The notes under the pieces are model-generated. The model saw only the letters and a program-made list of their open reading frames with translations, had not been told where the DNA came from and ran no database searches. From Actinomycetota bacterium (GTDB lineage Bacteria > Actinomycetota > Geothermincolia > Fen-727 > Anoxymicrobiaceae): a DNA stretch of 20,280 bases. Positions within the stretch are counted from its first letter, which is position 1. Each line of letters begins with the position of its first letter. The DNA lies in NCBI GenBank assembly GCA_003154635.1, contig PMDX01000295.1, positions 1-20,280 on the forward strand, given 5' to 3'. The translations under genes were made by a program, and so were the position numbers. Shown in pieces: positions 1-7,400 of this stretch.

Positions 1-729
1 CTTGAAGATGCCCGAGCCCACGAATACGCCGTCGGCGCCAAGCTGCATCATGAGAGCCGCGTCAGCAGGGGTCGCTATCCCTCCGGCGGAGAAGTTGACC
101 ACTGGAAGTTCACCAAGACGTGCAACCTCTACCACCAGGTCGTAAGGGGCACTCATCTCTTTTGCGGCAGCCATGAGCTCCTCCTCGCGAAGCACCGTGA
201 GCCTCGCAATCTCGCCCATGATGGTGCGCATATGCCGGACCGCCTCGACTACGTTGCCGGTACCGGCCTCGCCCTTGGTGCGTATCATGGCCGCGCCCTC
301 GCCGAGGCGCCTGAGCGCTTCGCCCAGGTTGATCGCCCCACATACGAACGGGACGGTGAAATCGCGCTTGTTGACGTGATGCGCCTCGTCGGCCGGCGTC
401 AACACCTCGCTCTCGTCGACATAATCAACGCCCAGCGCCTCGAGTGCCTGCGCTTCAACGAAATGGCCGATACGACACTTTGCCATGACCGGGATCGTGA
501 CGGTCTCCATGATGCCGGTGATGACGTCGGGGTCCGCCATTCGTGCAACACCCCCCGCCGCGCGAATATCGGCCGGGACGCGCTCGAGCGCCATCACCGC
601 GACGGCCCCAGCATCCTCGGCTATCTTCGCGTGCTCGACGCACGTTACGTCCATGATGACCCCGCCCTTGAGCATCTGGGCCATGCCCCTCTTTACCTTA
701 TCCGTGCCTTTTTCACTTAGATTTTCCAC
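1..729 (-). CDS. pdxS: PdxS, pyridoxal 5'-phosphate synthase lyase subunit (3' end outside window)
   Basis: PdxS condenses ribose 5-phosphate, glyceraldehyde 3-phosphate and ammonia (from the PdxT glutaminase) into pyridoxal 5'-phosphate in the cytosol. The visible 243 codons of a family protein of about 290 are highly conserved. Motifs include KGGVIMDV (Asp27), ALERVPADIR, MAKCRIGHFVEAQ (Lys84) and RTKGEAGTGN (Lys152); Lys84 and Lys152 have the same 68-residue spacing as the catalytic Lys81/Lys149 of Bacillus PdxS. The frame is open to base 1 at ADGVFVGSGIFK, so the C-terminus and any pdxT lie outside. The start is GTG at 729-727, preceded by a strong AAAGGAGG ribosome binding site (733-740); an upstream ATG at 743 is out of frame and stops at once. 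Finding pdxS near pimA matches the actinobacterial locus. Identity is certain from conserved motifs. Confidence 0.97.
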   Translation of the reverse strand, partial: MENLSEKGTDKVKRGMAQMLKGGVIMDVTCVEHAKIAEDAGAVAVMALERVPADIRAAGGVARMADPDVITGIMETVTIPVMAKCRIGHFVEAQALEALGVDYVDESEVLTPADEAHHVNKRDFTVPFVCGAINLGEALRRLGEGAAMIRTKGEAGTGNVVEAVRHMRTIMGEIARLTVLREEELMAAAKEMSAPYDLVVEVARLGELPVVNFSAGGIATPADAALMMQLGADGVFVGSGIFK

Positions 730-759
730 GATCCTCCTTTCATATCGGCTTGTAATTTC

Positions 760-788
760 ATCATAGCCAATAGGGGTGTGGGCTGCAA
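760..788 (-). promoter_or_regulatory. Candidate sigma70-type promoter of pdxS
   Basis: On the minus strand a -35-like TTGCAG (783-788) is followed after exactly 17 bases by TATGAT (760-765), five of six matches to the -10 consensus. Transcription would start near 753, giving a leader of about 24 bases that contains the AAAGGAGG site of pdxS. The -35 matches only three of six, so the call rests on the -10, the spacing and the position. Confidence 0.5.
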
Positions 789-941
789 CGTAGATAGTCA
801 TTAATATGCATATTGAGGTCGCTCCGCCGTTCAAGATGTGAAAACAAGGTCAGGTGTCCAACATCATCCAATACTCTGACCACGATTCCGCCGGCGTTAG
901 GCTACTCCACCGGTTTTTGATAGGCTTCTTTGTGTTGGCGC

Positions 942-967
942 GGCATGGTTGGGTGACCATGCTTTTT
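942..967 (+). terminator. Hairpin plus T5 just upstream of the oxidoreductase (attenuator-like)
   Basis: GCATGGT (943-949) and ACCATGC (956-962) form a perfect 7-bp stem with a 6-base loop, extended by a G-T wobble (942/963) and followed by TTTTT (963-967). This has the shape of a small intrinsic terminator on the plus strand. It ends about 10 bases before the GGAGG ribosome binding site (978-982) of the downstream gene and no plus-strand gene ends upstream of it, so it would sit in the leader of the oxidoreductase mRNA. Confidence 0.4.
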
Positions 968-988
968 CCACGTACTCGGAGGAATCAC

Positions 989-2077
989 ATGAAAGAACAG
1001 CTTATTGTCGGCGCGGGGCTATCGGGGCTCGTCGCGGGGATCAACCTTACCAGGGAGGGCTACAAGGTTACCATCAAGGACCGCCGGCCGGCGGTCGGTG
1101 GCAAATTGAACATACCCGGATCCGAAGACGAGATAATCAACATCGGGGACGGCACACCGATGAACCTCGAGCGGATGTTCAAATATACCGGCATCGATTT
1201 TTCTCCCGTAGCCGTCAACCTCGGGTCGGTCGAAAACTATCTCTACGGCAAAACTTTCCACCTGGACTTCAATGTGGGAGAACCGACTTACCTCGTGGAG
1301 CGCGGTCCGGGAGAGCTGTCGATCGACAGGCACCTGTACAAGATCGCCGCCGACGAAGGCATCGAGTTCCAGTTCAATGAAACGGTCCGTGATTGCGAGG
1401 ATTTCCCTCCGGATACCATCATCGCAACCGGGTTTTCCGGCGAGCTGTGGAAGAAACTCGGGCTACCGTCCCTGCCTGCGTTCAACTACCAGGCAATGGG
1501 CACGATCGAGCACGATCACACCGCAAAGGTCATCACTTATTTCGATGAGTTTACACGCGATTACGCTTTTTACTCCCAGGTCAACGGCGTGCGGGGCGCG
1601 GTGCTCTTTGCGCGAGGCGAGCCGCTCCGGCAGAAAAGCAAGGACAGGTTCCGTGAGTATCTTGCGGACACCCACGGAATACTCTTCGACAGATGGCACG
1701 AGATGGGTTCGTATCTTTCGCCACCCCTTACCTGGAGCTACCCGAGGCTCTTCGCCAGGAACTTCATCCTCACCGGCAGCCTTTCGGGCAGCATTGATCC
1801 GTTCCTTTCCTTTGGAGTCCACGGTGCCCTGGTCTCGGGAAAAGTAGCCGCAATGACGGTAATGGACCGCCAGAAAGGCGTCGAAGAGTTCCGCAAGATC
1901 AACAGGGCCTATAACGCCGGTCTGCTCATCACCAAGTTGCACAGGAAAACTCCGATGCCCCTGCTGAAACGAGCCACCTGGTCGGTGATGAAGGCATATC
2001 CTCTCGTAGCCCCGCTGATGGGCAACAGGCTCTTTGCCACCCTGCCAGGCTACATGAAGGTCTCAAACTCCAAGTAA
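989..2077 (+). CDS. FAD-dependent oxidoreductase, phytoene-desaturase/geranylgeranyl-reductase-like fold
   Basis: A 362-residue protein beginning with a Rossmann dinucleotide-binding motif, LIVGAGLSGLVAGINL (about residues 5-20), then an acidic/basic strand end and a GGK motif (PAVGGKLN), typical of FAD oxidoreductases of the amine-oxidase/GGR class. A second conserved block near the C-terminus, NFILTGSLSGSIDPFLSFGVHGALVSGKVAA, resembles the GD-type FAD-ribityl segment of these enzymes with the usual Asp shifted or replaced. No membrane segment or Fe-S cysteine cluster is evident. ATG at 989 was chosen because GGAGG lies 6 bases upstream; the in-frame extension back to 854 has no homology-like character. 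The gene is divergent from pdxS and convergent with the propeller operon. Substrate unknown: isoprenoid-lipid reduction is possible but not shown. Confidence 0.8.
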   Translation: MKEQLIVGAGLSGLVAGINLTREGYKVTIKDRRPAVGGKLNIPGSEDEIINIGDGTPMNLERMFKYTGIDFSPVAVNLGSVENYLYGKTFHLDFNVGEPTYLVERGPGELSIDRHLYKIAADEGIEFQFNETVRDCEDFPPDTIIATGFSGELWKKLGLPSLPAFNYQAMGTIEHDHTAKVITYFDEFTRDYAFYSQVNGVRGAVLFARGEPLRQKSKDRFREYLADTHGILFDRWHEMGSYLSPPLTWSYPRLFARNFILTGSLSGSIDPFLSFGVHGALVSGKVAAMTVMDRQKGVEEFRKINRAYNAGLLITKLHRKTPMPLLKRATWSVMKAYPLVAPLMGNRLFATLPGYMKVSNSK

Positions 2078-2190
2078 CATTCGACCACAAGACCAGGAAA
2101 TGAAATGAGACTTCGTGATGTTGCGCGAAACCTTGCGCCTGGCTGGGCCAAGCGTCTTGGGCGTCGTAAGGTTGTCTCGGCACTGATCTC

Positions 2191-3153
2191 TCACCGGGGT
2201 TTTTCGAAGAGGGGAATGTCTTCTTTTTTCCAGCTACCGTCATACCGCTTTATCAAGGGAACGCTGACCCACTTGGCGCCGATCTCGCTGCCAACTTCCC
2301 AGATGTCGTTTCCGCCAGCACAGGAGATCCCGGCATAATTCTCGTACTGGTTGGTTGTGCTGGTCCAGCCTTTGCTATCGAGATGGACTGTGGTCCCCGT
2401 ACTTCCAGCGGCCCATACGTTTGAAGCACCTGTCATGCATACAGCATCCAGGGCACAATCCGGAACCTGCTTGACCTGTGACCAGTTGCCCGTGAAAGAA
2501 AGAATCGTCGATACAACAACGGGATTCGAACCCGATCCATACCCCACTGCATAAGCATGCCCCTCATCGGTCGCCGAGACGGAATGGACCGGAAAACCCG
2601 GGTCGTACTGCTTTTTCCATTCACCATCACAGAACCATACGCCGTCGACGCCAACCGCCCAGATGCACCGCTGGCTTGCGGCGGCGACACCGAGCAGGTA
2701 ACTCGTGCCGAGCGATTGCAACTTCCACGCGGAGCCATCCAGTGAAAGCACTGTGCCCTTTGCGCCAACGGCATAGACATGTCCCGAATCGATGACCGAG
2801 ACGTCGAAGAGGTCTGAAGTGGTGATCTTCTTCTGCTGTTGCCACCGCGAGCCATCAAAATGCACTACGGTGCCGTTTCTGCCCACGGCCCAGACGTCGT
2901 GGCTGCTGGATGCGTCCACGCCGAACAGCGTATTGCCTGTATCTGATTCTTCGTTCACCCACCTGGTGCCGTCGTAGAAAAGTATCTTGCCCTGGCTGCC
3001 CACGGCCCAGACGTTATCAGCGTCTACCGCGCAGACATCATTCAGTTTGTAAGTATCGTTGATGAGCGTCTTTTCCAGAATCGCGTACCGGCAACCCGAA
3101 ACCGTCAGAAGGAGCAAGGCGGCTGACACCAGAAGAACGAGCTTCCTTGTCAT
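2191..3153 (-). CDS. Lipoprotein with seven VWAVG-type beta-propeller repeats (second copy)
   Basis: A 320-residue secreted lipoprotein. Residues 1-21 form a type II signal peptide ending in the lipobox TVSGC (Cys21), so the mature protein should be lipid-anchored outside the membrane. The rest consists of about seven repeats of roughly 40 residues, each with a core like VWAVGxxGxxxxxDGxxW: VWAVGSQG, VWAVGRNG, VYAVGAKG, IWAVGVDG, AYAVGYGS, VWAAGSTG, IWEVGSEI. Such repeats build a beta-propeller; seven suggests one complete ring. Function is unknown; propellers of this sort are usually scaffolds or ligand-binding surfaces. Its ATG overlaps the stop of the preceding propeller gene (ATGA at 3153-3150), so the two are translationally coupled. 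It is the last gene of the operon. Confidence 0.85.
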   Translation of the reverse strand: MTRKLVLLVSAALLLLTVSGCRYAILEKTLINDTYKLNDVCAVDADNVWAVGSQGKILFYDGTRWVNEESDTGNTLFGVDASSSHDVWAVGRNGTVVHFDGSRWQQQKKITTSDLFDVSVIDSGHVYAVGAKGTVLSLDGSAWKLQSLGTSYLLGVAAASQRCIWAVGVDGVWFCDGEWKKQYDPGFPVHSVSATDEGHAYAVGYGSGSNPVVVSTILSFTGNWSQVKQVPDCALDAVCMTGASNVWAAGSTGTTVHLDSKGWTSTTNQYENYAGISCAGGNDIWEVGSEIGAKWVSVPLIKRYDGSWKKEDIPLFEKPR

Positions 3154-4079
3154 CTCGGCTCACCCCTCGCCACACCGCCGAGCCCGGCGACCCAGATGGC
3201 TTTTTGCGCGGATACCCCTGTGGGATAAAGACGGGGGTCGACCGCCTGCTCCTGCCATCTTCCGTCAAAGCGCAGTACGACCGACCCCGGCGTGGTAGCA
3301 AGAGCCTGGGTCAGGTACCCTACGACCCATACATCGTTTTTCCCGGCCACCGATATCCCCCTCAACATCTCGTCACCGGAACGTTGCTCGTGCCATTCTC
3401 CGCTGAATCGCAATACTGTCCCGTTCAGACCGCAAGCCCATGCATCTCCCCGGTTCACCGCGGATACGGACGTTAGTTCGGAATCTGTGCCACTGTCCTG
3501 TCCAGCCCAGCGCGAGCCGTCGAAATGGAGTATGACCCCGTTGGAGCCCACCGCCCACACGCTGTTCGCGTCAGCAGCGGTGATACCGCGAAGAACGGCT
3601 TCCCCTGATCGCTGTCGCGCCCACCTGGTGCCGTCAAAGAAGAGGATTGTCTCGCCCCACCCGCAGGCCCAGACATGGCTTGTGTTGAGTGCGCATACTC
3701 CACAGAGCTCCACGTCGGTGCCGCTGTCCTGTCGCAGCCACTGATGCCCGTTATAGAACAGAATCGTCCCGTTTCCGCCTACCGCCCAGACGTGCGAAGG
3801 GTCGAGAGCCGAAATCCCTTTCAAGTCGATGGTGGTGCCGCTCTGTTGCAGGTTCCAGGCACCCGCATCCTGACTGGTGCTGCTGCCCGGGCCTGCATAG
3901 TGCAAAATCACCCCTGCGGCACCGACGCTCCATGCTTCTCCCCCCCCGGTGGTGGACACCGCGAAGAGCTTGTCGCGGCAATCCCCGGTCCAGGACATCT
4001 TTCCGGAGTTGCCGGTAGAGCAGCCACACAGCGAGAATATCGTCACCAGGATTGCGACAGCCAGTGCAGCTTTTCTCAT
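3150..4079 (-). CDS. Lipoprotein with seven VWAVG-type beta-propeller repeats (first copy)
   Basis: A 309-residue paralogue of the following gene. Signal peptide residues 1-20 end in SLCGC, with Cys20 as the lipidated residue. About seven repeats follow: AWSVGAAG, VWAVGGNG, VWACGWGE, VWAVGSNG, AWACGLNG, VWVVGYLT, IWVAGLGG. Several blades contain the segment QDSGTDxEL or QRSGxxxL between cores, so the repeats are more alike here than in the neighbour. Extra cysteines in blades 3 and 5 could form disulfides. The ATG at 4079 overlaps the stop of the GT-C gene (ATGA), and its own stop overlaps the next start, so all three proteins are probably made in concert at the membrane. Function not recognised. 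Confidence 0.85.
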   Translation of the reverse strand: MRKAALAVAILVTIFSLCGCSTGNSGKMSWTGDCRDKLFAVSTTGGGEAWSVGAAGVILHYAGPGSSTSQDAGAWNLQQSGTTIDLKGISALDPSHVWAVGGNGTILFYNGHQWLRQDSGTDVELCGVCALNTSHVWACGWGETILFFDGTRWARQRSGEAVLRGITAADANSVWAVGSNGVILHFDGSRWAGQDSGTDSELTSVSAVNRGDAWACGLNGTVLRFSGEWHEQRSGDEMLRGISVAGKNDVWVVGYLTQALATTPGSVVLRFDGRWQEQAVDPRLYPTGVSAQKAIWVAGLGGVARGEPR

Positions 4080-5620
4080 GACCCCTTCTCTATGGCATAT
4101 ATCTTCGAGTGTCCCAGCGTCTTGATGATCCTGGCTCGCTGCAGTTCCTCCGAGCTGACCAGGTTCCCGGTGGCGAGGTCGATCGTGTGACCTTCACTGA
4201 AGGCTTCCACAATGATGATCCTCTTCGGTGTGCTCACGTTCTCAGCACCCTGGTTGTTGGAGTAGAGATAGCCGGCGGGGACGCCCTCCTGCTCGAGGTA
4301 GTACTCGGTTGTGGGCACTATGAAGTTATCGACGTACACGATGTCCCCGGGTTTGAGGATTTGCTTGAGGGCACTTGCGACCTTCTTCGCATCCAGGAAG
4401 GAGGTCTCGCGGGAAGGCACTCCCAGCAGATTGCTCTGATCTGGAGAATCCAGCCCGACTACCATAGCCGCGAGGAAAACGGCGAAGAGGACAATGACAA
4501 GCCGGGCAAATCCCGCGCCGAGCGTCAGTTTCCGCTCTTTCCTTCTCATTAGACCCGCGAGCCGTGACCCGGCGTAATACAAACCCGCGGCCGCGAATCC
4601 GAAATAGACCGGTAGCAGTGGCAGCCACGTCCGGATGAAGGATACGGAGTGCTGGGCAATCAACGCGATGGCGACCCACCCGACGATCACGAGCGCGAGA
4701 TCAACCTTATCGTCGGATATCTTCCGGTGAAAGACGACGGCAACGATGAAACCCGCGAGGAGCACTATGGTTATCACCGGGTTGAGGGCGATGTTCCACG
4801 ACTTCCATGTGTCGAGAGCGAGCTTCCAGGTGCCCTCGAAGAAGTAACGGTACGGGAGAGACTGCACCATCGGGTTCGAGGTGACTGACTGGAGACCTGA
4901 CCGAAACACCAACGGCAGATAGAGCAAGACGGTCATGACCGCGGTCGCCACCGCTGAGACCGCCAGTTTCGCAAGGAATCTCAGGTGGCTTTCGGAGACG
5001 TCGCGGAAGATTGCCGAAAGCCCCAGCCAGATCGCCACGGCTCCGAAGAAATAGAGTGTTGTGGGGAGCGCAAAGAAGCACAGCGTACCGACCAGGGCAA
5101 AGCCGGCCCACCCCCACGTGCTCCTCGCTCTCTTCAGATGGATTGCTATGATTATCAGAATCATGAAGAGCATCGCCTGCAAGGTATAGCCCCTTGCGTT
5201 CGTGGAGTAATCGATCAGCGGAGATGAAGCTGCGACCAGGCCGGCGGCGATGAGCCCTGACCACCGGTTGAACATTTGCTTGAACAAATAATAGGTGAGC
5301 GGTATCAACAGCACGCCGGCGAGAAATGCCGGAAAGCGTATAGACCAGTCGTGCAAACCGAAAAGTGAGATTGAGAGCTTGACCAACAAGGTATGCAGAA
5401 GCTGGTTGTTGGGAGGGGTATTCTTGGTCAGCGCCAGCAGAAGCGGTCCCCGCGTATAAGCGAAGAACGTGGATATTTCGTCGAGCTTGAGCGGCTGGAA
5501 CAGGTAGGCAACCCTGATGGCCGCTCCAAGAACGGTTATGGCGGCAAGCGCGTACAGATCGTACTTGTCGTCAAGGCTCCATCTCCCCCGGGAAGTCCGG
5601 TCAAGCACATTCTTTACCAC
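4076..5620 (-). CDS. GT-C family integral membrane glycosyltransferase (PMT/ArnT-like)
   Basis: A 514-residue polytopic protein with about ten hydrophobic segments between residues 22 and 390 and a soluble C-terminal domain (about 400-514). The first extracytoplasmic loop carries LKLDEIST, with Asp47-Glu48 as the acidic pair that is the catalytic signature of GT-C enzymes using polyprenyl-phosphate sugars. NNQLLHTLLVKLSISLFGLHDWSIRFPA-type sequence follows, as in the PMT_2/ArnT class. The reaction is probably transfer of a sugar from a lipid-phosphate donor onto a lipid, glycan or protein at the outer face. Start is GTG at 5620 with GGGAGG about 10 bases upstream; an ATG alternative is not available nearby. 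It heads an operon with two propeller lipoproteins by ATGA overlaps, suggesting a shared surface role. Acceptor unknown. Confidence 0.85.
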   Translation of the reverse strand: MVKNVLDRTSRGRWSLDDKYDLYALAAITVLGAAIRVAYLFQPLKLDEISTFFAYTRGPLLLALTKNTPPNNQLLHTLLVKLSISLFGLHDWSIRFPAFLAGVLLIPLTYYLFKQMFNRWSGLIAAGLVAASSPLIDYSTNARGYTLQAMLFMILIIIAIHLKRARSTWGWAGFALVGTLCFFALPTTLYFFGAVAIWLGLSAIFRDVSESHLRFLAKLAVSAVATAVMTVLLYLPLVFRSGLQSVTSNPMVQSLPYRYFFEGTWKLALDTWKSWNIALNPVITIVLLAGFIVAVVFHRKISDDKVDLALVIVGWVAIALIAQHSVSFIRTWLPLLPVYFGFAAAGLYYAGSRLAGLMRRKERKLTLGAGFARLVIVLFAVFLAAMVVGLDSPDQSNLLGVPSRETSFLDAKKVASALKQILKPGDIVYVDNFIVPTTEYYLEQEGVPAGYLYSNNQGAENVSTPKRIIIVEAFSEGHTIDLATGNLVSSEELQRARIIKTLGHSKIYAIEKGS

Positions 5621-5660
5621 CTATGCGTATCCCTCCCACCCGGGTTCTGAGCATTCGATC

Positions 5661-5678
5661 CATTCTCTGCCGAGAATG
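5661..5678. repeat. Perfect inverted repeat in the leader of the GT-C operon
   Basis: CATTCTC (5661-5667), loop TGCC, GAGAATG (5672-5678) form a perfect 7-bp stem with a 4-base loop, about 40 bases upstream of the GTG start of the GT-C gene. It could be an RNA stem-loop in the leader or a binding site for a dimeric regulator. There is no T-tract on either side, so it is not a standard terminator. Confidence 0.4.
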
Positions 5679-5737
5679 TCCCACCATGGCTTCAAGGCAA
5701 ATATCCTCACAACCGTGTACAACGATCGTCAATACTC

Positions 5738-5766
5738 ATATTAAGACAACTTTGGAGGTATCTCCA
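5738..5766 (-). promoter_or_regulatory. Weak candidate promoter of the GT-C/propeller operon
   Basis: On the minus strand TGGAGA (5761-5766) lies 17 bases before TAATAT (5738-5743). Transcription would start near 5731, leaving a leader of about 110 bases that contains the inverted repeat at 5661-5678. The match is moderate and other AT-rich hexamers are present in the same 298-base gap, so this is only a candidate. Confidence 0.3.
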
Positions 5767-5918
5767 CAGAATGGATTGGGGTCACACAAATCTTGCGCTT
5801 GACCGGCGCCGACCTCGCCTGTGATGCGCCTGGCACGCGGTGGCTAAGCGGCACATGTTGTACCGAACAAAAGCGGCATGGAGGCACTTTGGACTCGATT
5901 CTCAATCCATACCGACTT

Positions 5919-7067
5919 CTAGTACTTGCCGTAGCGCTGGGCGGCCGCGAACATGGCGGCAACGTTCTCGGGCCTCGCATCAATGGGGAGAGCGCAGCCC
6001 GTTCCGAGGATGAAACCTCCGCCGGCGCCTACCTCGTCCATGAGGCGCTTACAGTAATCGTCTACCTCATCGGGCTCGCCAAGCTTCAGCAATGTCGCGG
6101 GTACGTCGCCCATGATACACATGTGGTCTCCGAGTATCTCCTTGGCTTTGAAGATGTCGGTCGCGCCATCGAGATTGAGGATGCACTTGCCGCGGGGGAA
6201 ATCCTTGAAGTAAGGAAGGAAGTCGGTCCAGTCGCCGTCCAGGTGCAGCAGCGGTGTGATGCCGAAACTGATGAAATACTCGCTCATGTCACGCCACTCG
6301 GGCAAGGCTATGTCTTCGAACTGCTTTGGTCCGATGATGCCGGAGCTGGTCCTTGCGCCGCCAAGAAAAACGCGCTTGACGCCGGTGGCGGCAACGAGCG
6401 CCAATCCCATGAGCCGCCACATCGGCGTGAGGGCCTTGCTGGCTTCCTTGAGGTCGTCGGGATAACGGTAGAGGTCGAGCATGAACTCGTTGAACGACCG
6501 CAGCATTATCGCGATATACTCCATCGGCGTGAAAGAGATGTTGATGCCGACGAGGGGCTCGATGCCCTTCCACCTCCAGGTCCGGACGGACTTCAGGACC
6601 CTGAGTACATCCCACGCGACGCCGATGCCCACCTTTGCAAGGCCGGGAATAGTATTGAGCTCGGGGCGCGATTCTTTCGACTTGTCGAGTATCCAGCGGA
6701 TGGCTCCGCGCTCGCCGATCTCGCGATACTCGTGCGGCTCCATGACGGAGACCTCGACGAACTGCCATGTTGCGTCCTCGTCTACCCCGTTGAGGCCTGG
6801 AATTATCGGGGGGGCCGGGGCCATGAGCCCCAGGAGGCTTGCGAGCCCCGCGTAGGAAAGGCTGAAGCCGTCGATTCGACCCATGTCGTCAAGGGTCTTT
6901 TGAACCGCCTGGTCCGCTTTGCGGACGCTGAAGAATAAGTCGTGCTGGGAGACCCCCGCATAGCGGCAAGCGAACATGTCGAGTAGCGGCACGAACGGAA
7001 CCCGGTCCGGCAGCTTCTCCAGCTTGACTGCTGCTTCGATCCGCTCGTAGGAGGTACCATGTGCCAT
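5919..7067 (-). CDS. Uroporphyrinogen decarboxylase superfamily protein (MtaA/CmuA-like, not HemE)
   Basis: A 382-residue cytosolic TIM-barrel protein of the URO-D superfamily. It begins SYERIEAAVKLEKLPDRVPFVPL, the usual opening of this family, and ends with LHLDGDW, a MGDVPATLLKLG segment and GFILGTGCALPIDARPENV. The RQAGRY-type substrate motif of true HemE is absent. In methylcobamide:CoM methyltransferases of this superfamily zinc is held by His-x-Cys plus a later Cys; here His and the late Cys (GTGC) are present but the middle Cys is Asp (HLD). Role is therefore unclear: corrinoid-linked methyl transfer or O-demethylation is possible. Start is uncertain: ATG at 7067 or TTG at 7073, the latter 6 bases after an AAAGGGG site. 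Flanked by a 298-base and a 333-base gap, so probably monocistronic. Confidence 0.8.
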   Translation of the reverse strand: MAHGTSYERIEAAVKLEKLPDRVPFVPLLDMFACRYAGVSQHDLFFSVRKADQAVQKTLDDMGRIDGFSLSYAGLASLLGLMAPAPPIIPGLNGVDEDATWQFVEVSVMEPHEYREIGERGAIRWILDKSKESRPELNTIPGLAKVGIGVAWDVLRVLKSVRTWRWKGIEPLVGINISFTPMEYIAIMLRSFNEFMLDLYRYPDDLKEASKALTPMWRLMGLALVAATGVKRVFLGGARTSSGIIGPKQFEDIALPEWRDMSEYFISFGITPLLHLDGDWTDFLPYFKDFPRGKCILNLDGATDIFKAKEILGDHMCIMGDVPATLLKLGEPDEVDDYCKRLMDEVGAGGGFILGTGCALPIDARPENVAAMFAAAQRYGKY

Positions 7068-7400
7068 CTCCAAGATCAACCCCTTTCACTGCATCAGGTT
7101 GAGCGACAAATCATCCTTGCGAAAATCTCTCGCGCCCGTTAAACCTCATCATTGTCTCGAGGCACGCGTTGACCCTTAGCTGGGTGCAAGGACGTTTGGC
7201 AATTTGACACCCAGCCCGTATCACAAACTGCGAGTGAAATTTATTACAGTAATTGTCAACCAACGCAACCCCCAATTTCACGAACCAGGAACAAGGCTCC
7301 TCGAAGGTCCCATGGGCGGTCTTTGTCCCCCGCCGCCTCCCTTTGATCCGGGTCTCTCAAGCCCGGGTCATTCTTTTACCGGCCAGCGGGGAGGAGAACA
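7068..7400. other. Non-coding gap between the URO-D gene and the yerB-like gene
   Basis: No convincing gene lies here; the ORFs in it look like chance frames. It holds the 3' side of the yerB-like gene and the leader of the URO-D gene. Seen in it are an 8-bp inverted repeat with a 21-base loop (GCTGGGTG 7179-7186 and CACCCAGC 7208-7215), an 11-base palindrome ATTACAGTAAT (7243-7253) beside a minus-strand TTGACA (7254-7259) with no good -10 at the right distance, and the hairpin at 7344-7370. The AT-rich stretch 7238-7259 is the likeliest promoter area for the URO-D gene. No recognised riboswitch core such as a B12 box was found. Confidence 0.5.
7344..7370. terminator. Hairpin downstream of the yerB-like gene, copy 1 of a repeated motif
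   Basis: TGATCCGGG (7344-7352) pairs with CCCGGGTCA (7362-7370), nine pairs including one G-T, around a 9-base loop. It lies about 30 bases after the minus-strand stop of the yerB-like gene, where a terminator is expected. On the minus strand no T-run follows; the only T-rich flank (TTCTTTT) is on the plus-strand side. The sequence CCGGGTCTCTC...CCCGGGTCAT recurs at 14256-14280. Confidence 0.45.

Noticed and set aside
232..720. A 162-codon plus-strand ORF opposite pdxS.
   Set aside because: It is the reverse of highly conserved PdxS sequence and has no independent support.
854..988. N-terminal extension of the FAD oxidoreductase by 45 codons.
   Set aside because: The GGAGG site 6 bases before ATG 989 and the Rossmann motif immediately after that ATG make the shorter form the sensible one; the extension contains the leader hairpin.
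2105..2338. A 77-codon plus-strand ORF with an AGGA-type site after the FAD oxidoreductase.
   Set aside because: Two thirds of it runs antisense through the end of a well-supported propeller gene and the rest resembles no family; it could be a gene remnant but there is no support beyond the open frame.
5793..6938. A 381-codon plus-strand ORF antisense to the URO-D gene.
   Set aside because: It mirrors the codon structure of a conserved gene on the other strand and shows no family motif.
7231..7259. A perfect TTGACA on the minus strand as a promoter of the URO-D gene.
   Set aside because: No hexamer resembling TATAAT lies 15-19 bases downstream, so it is mentioned only as part of the gap.
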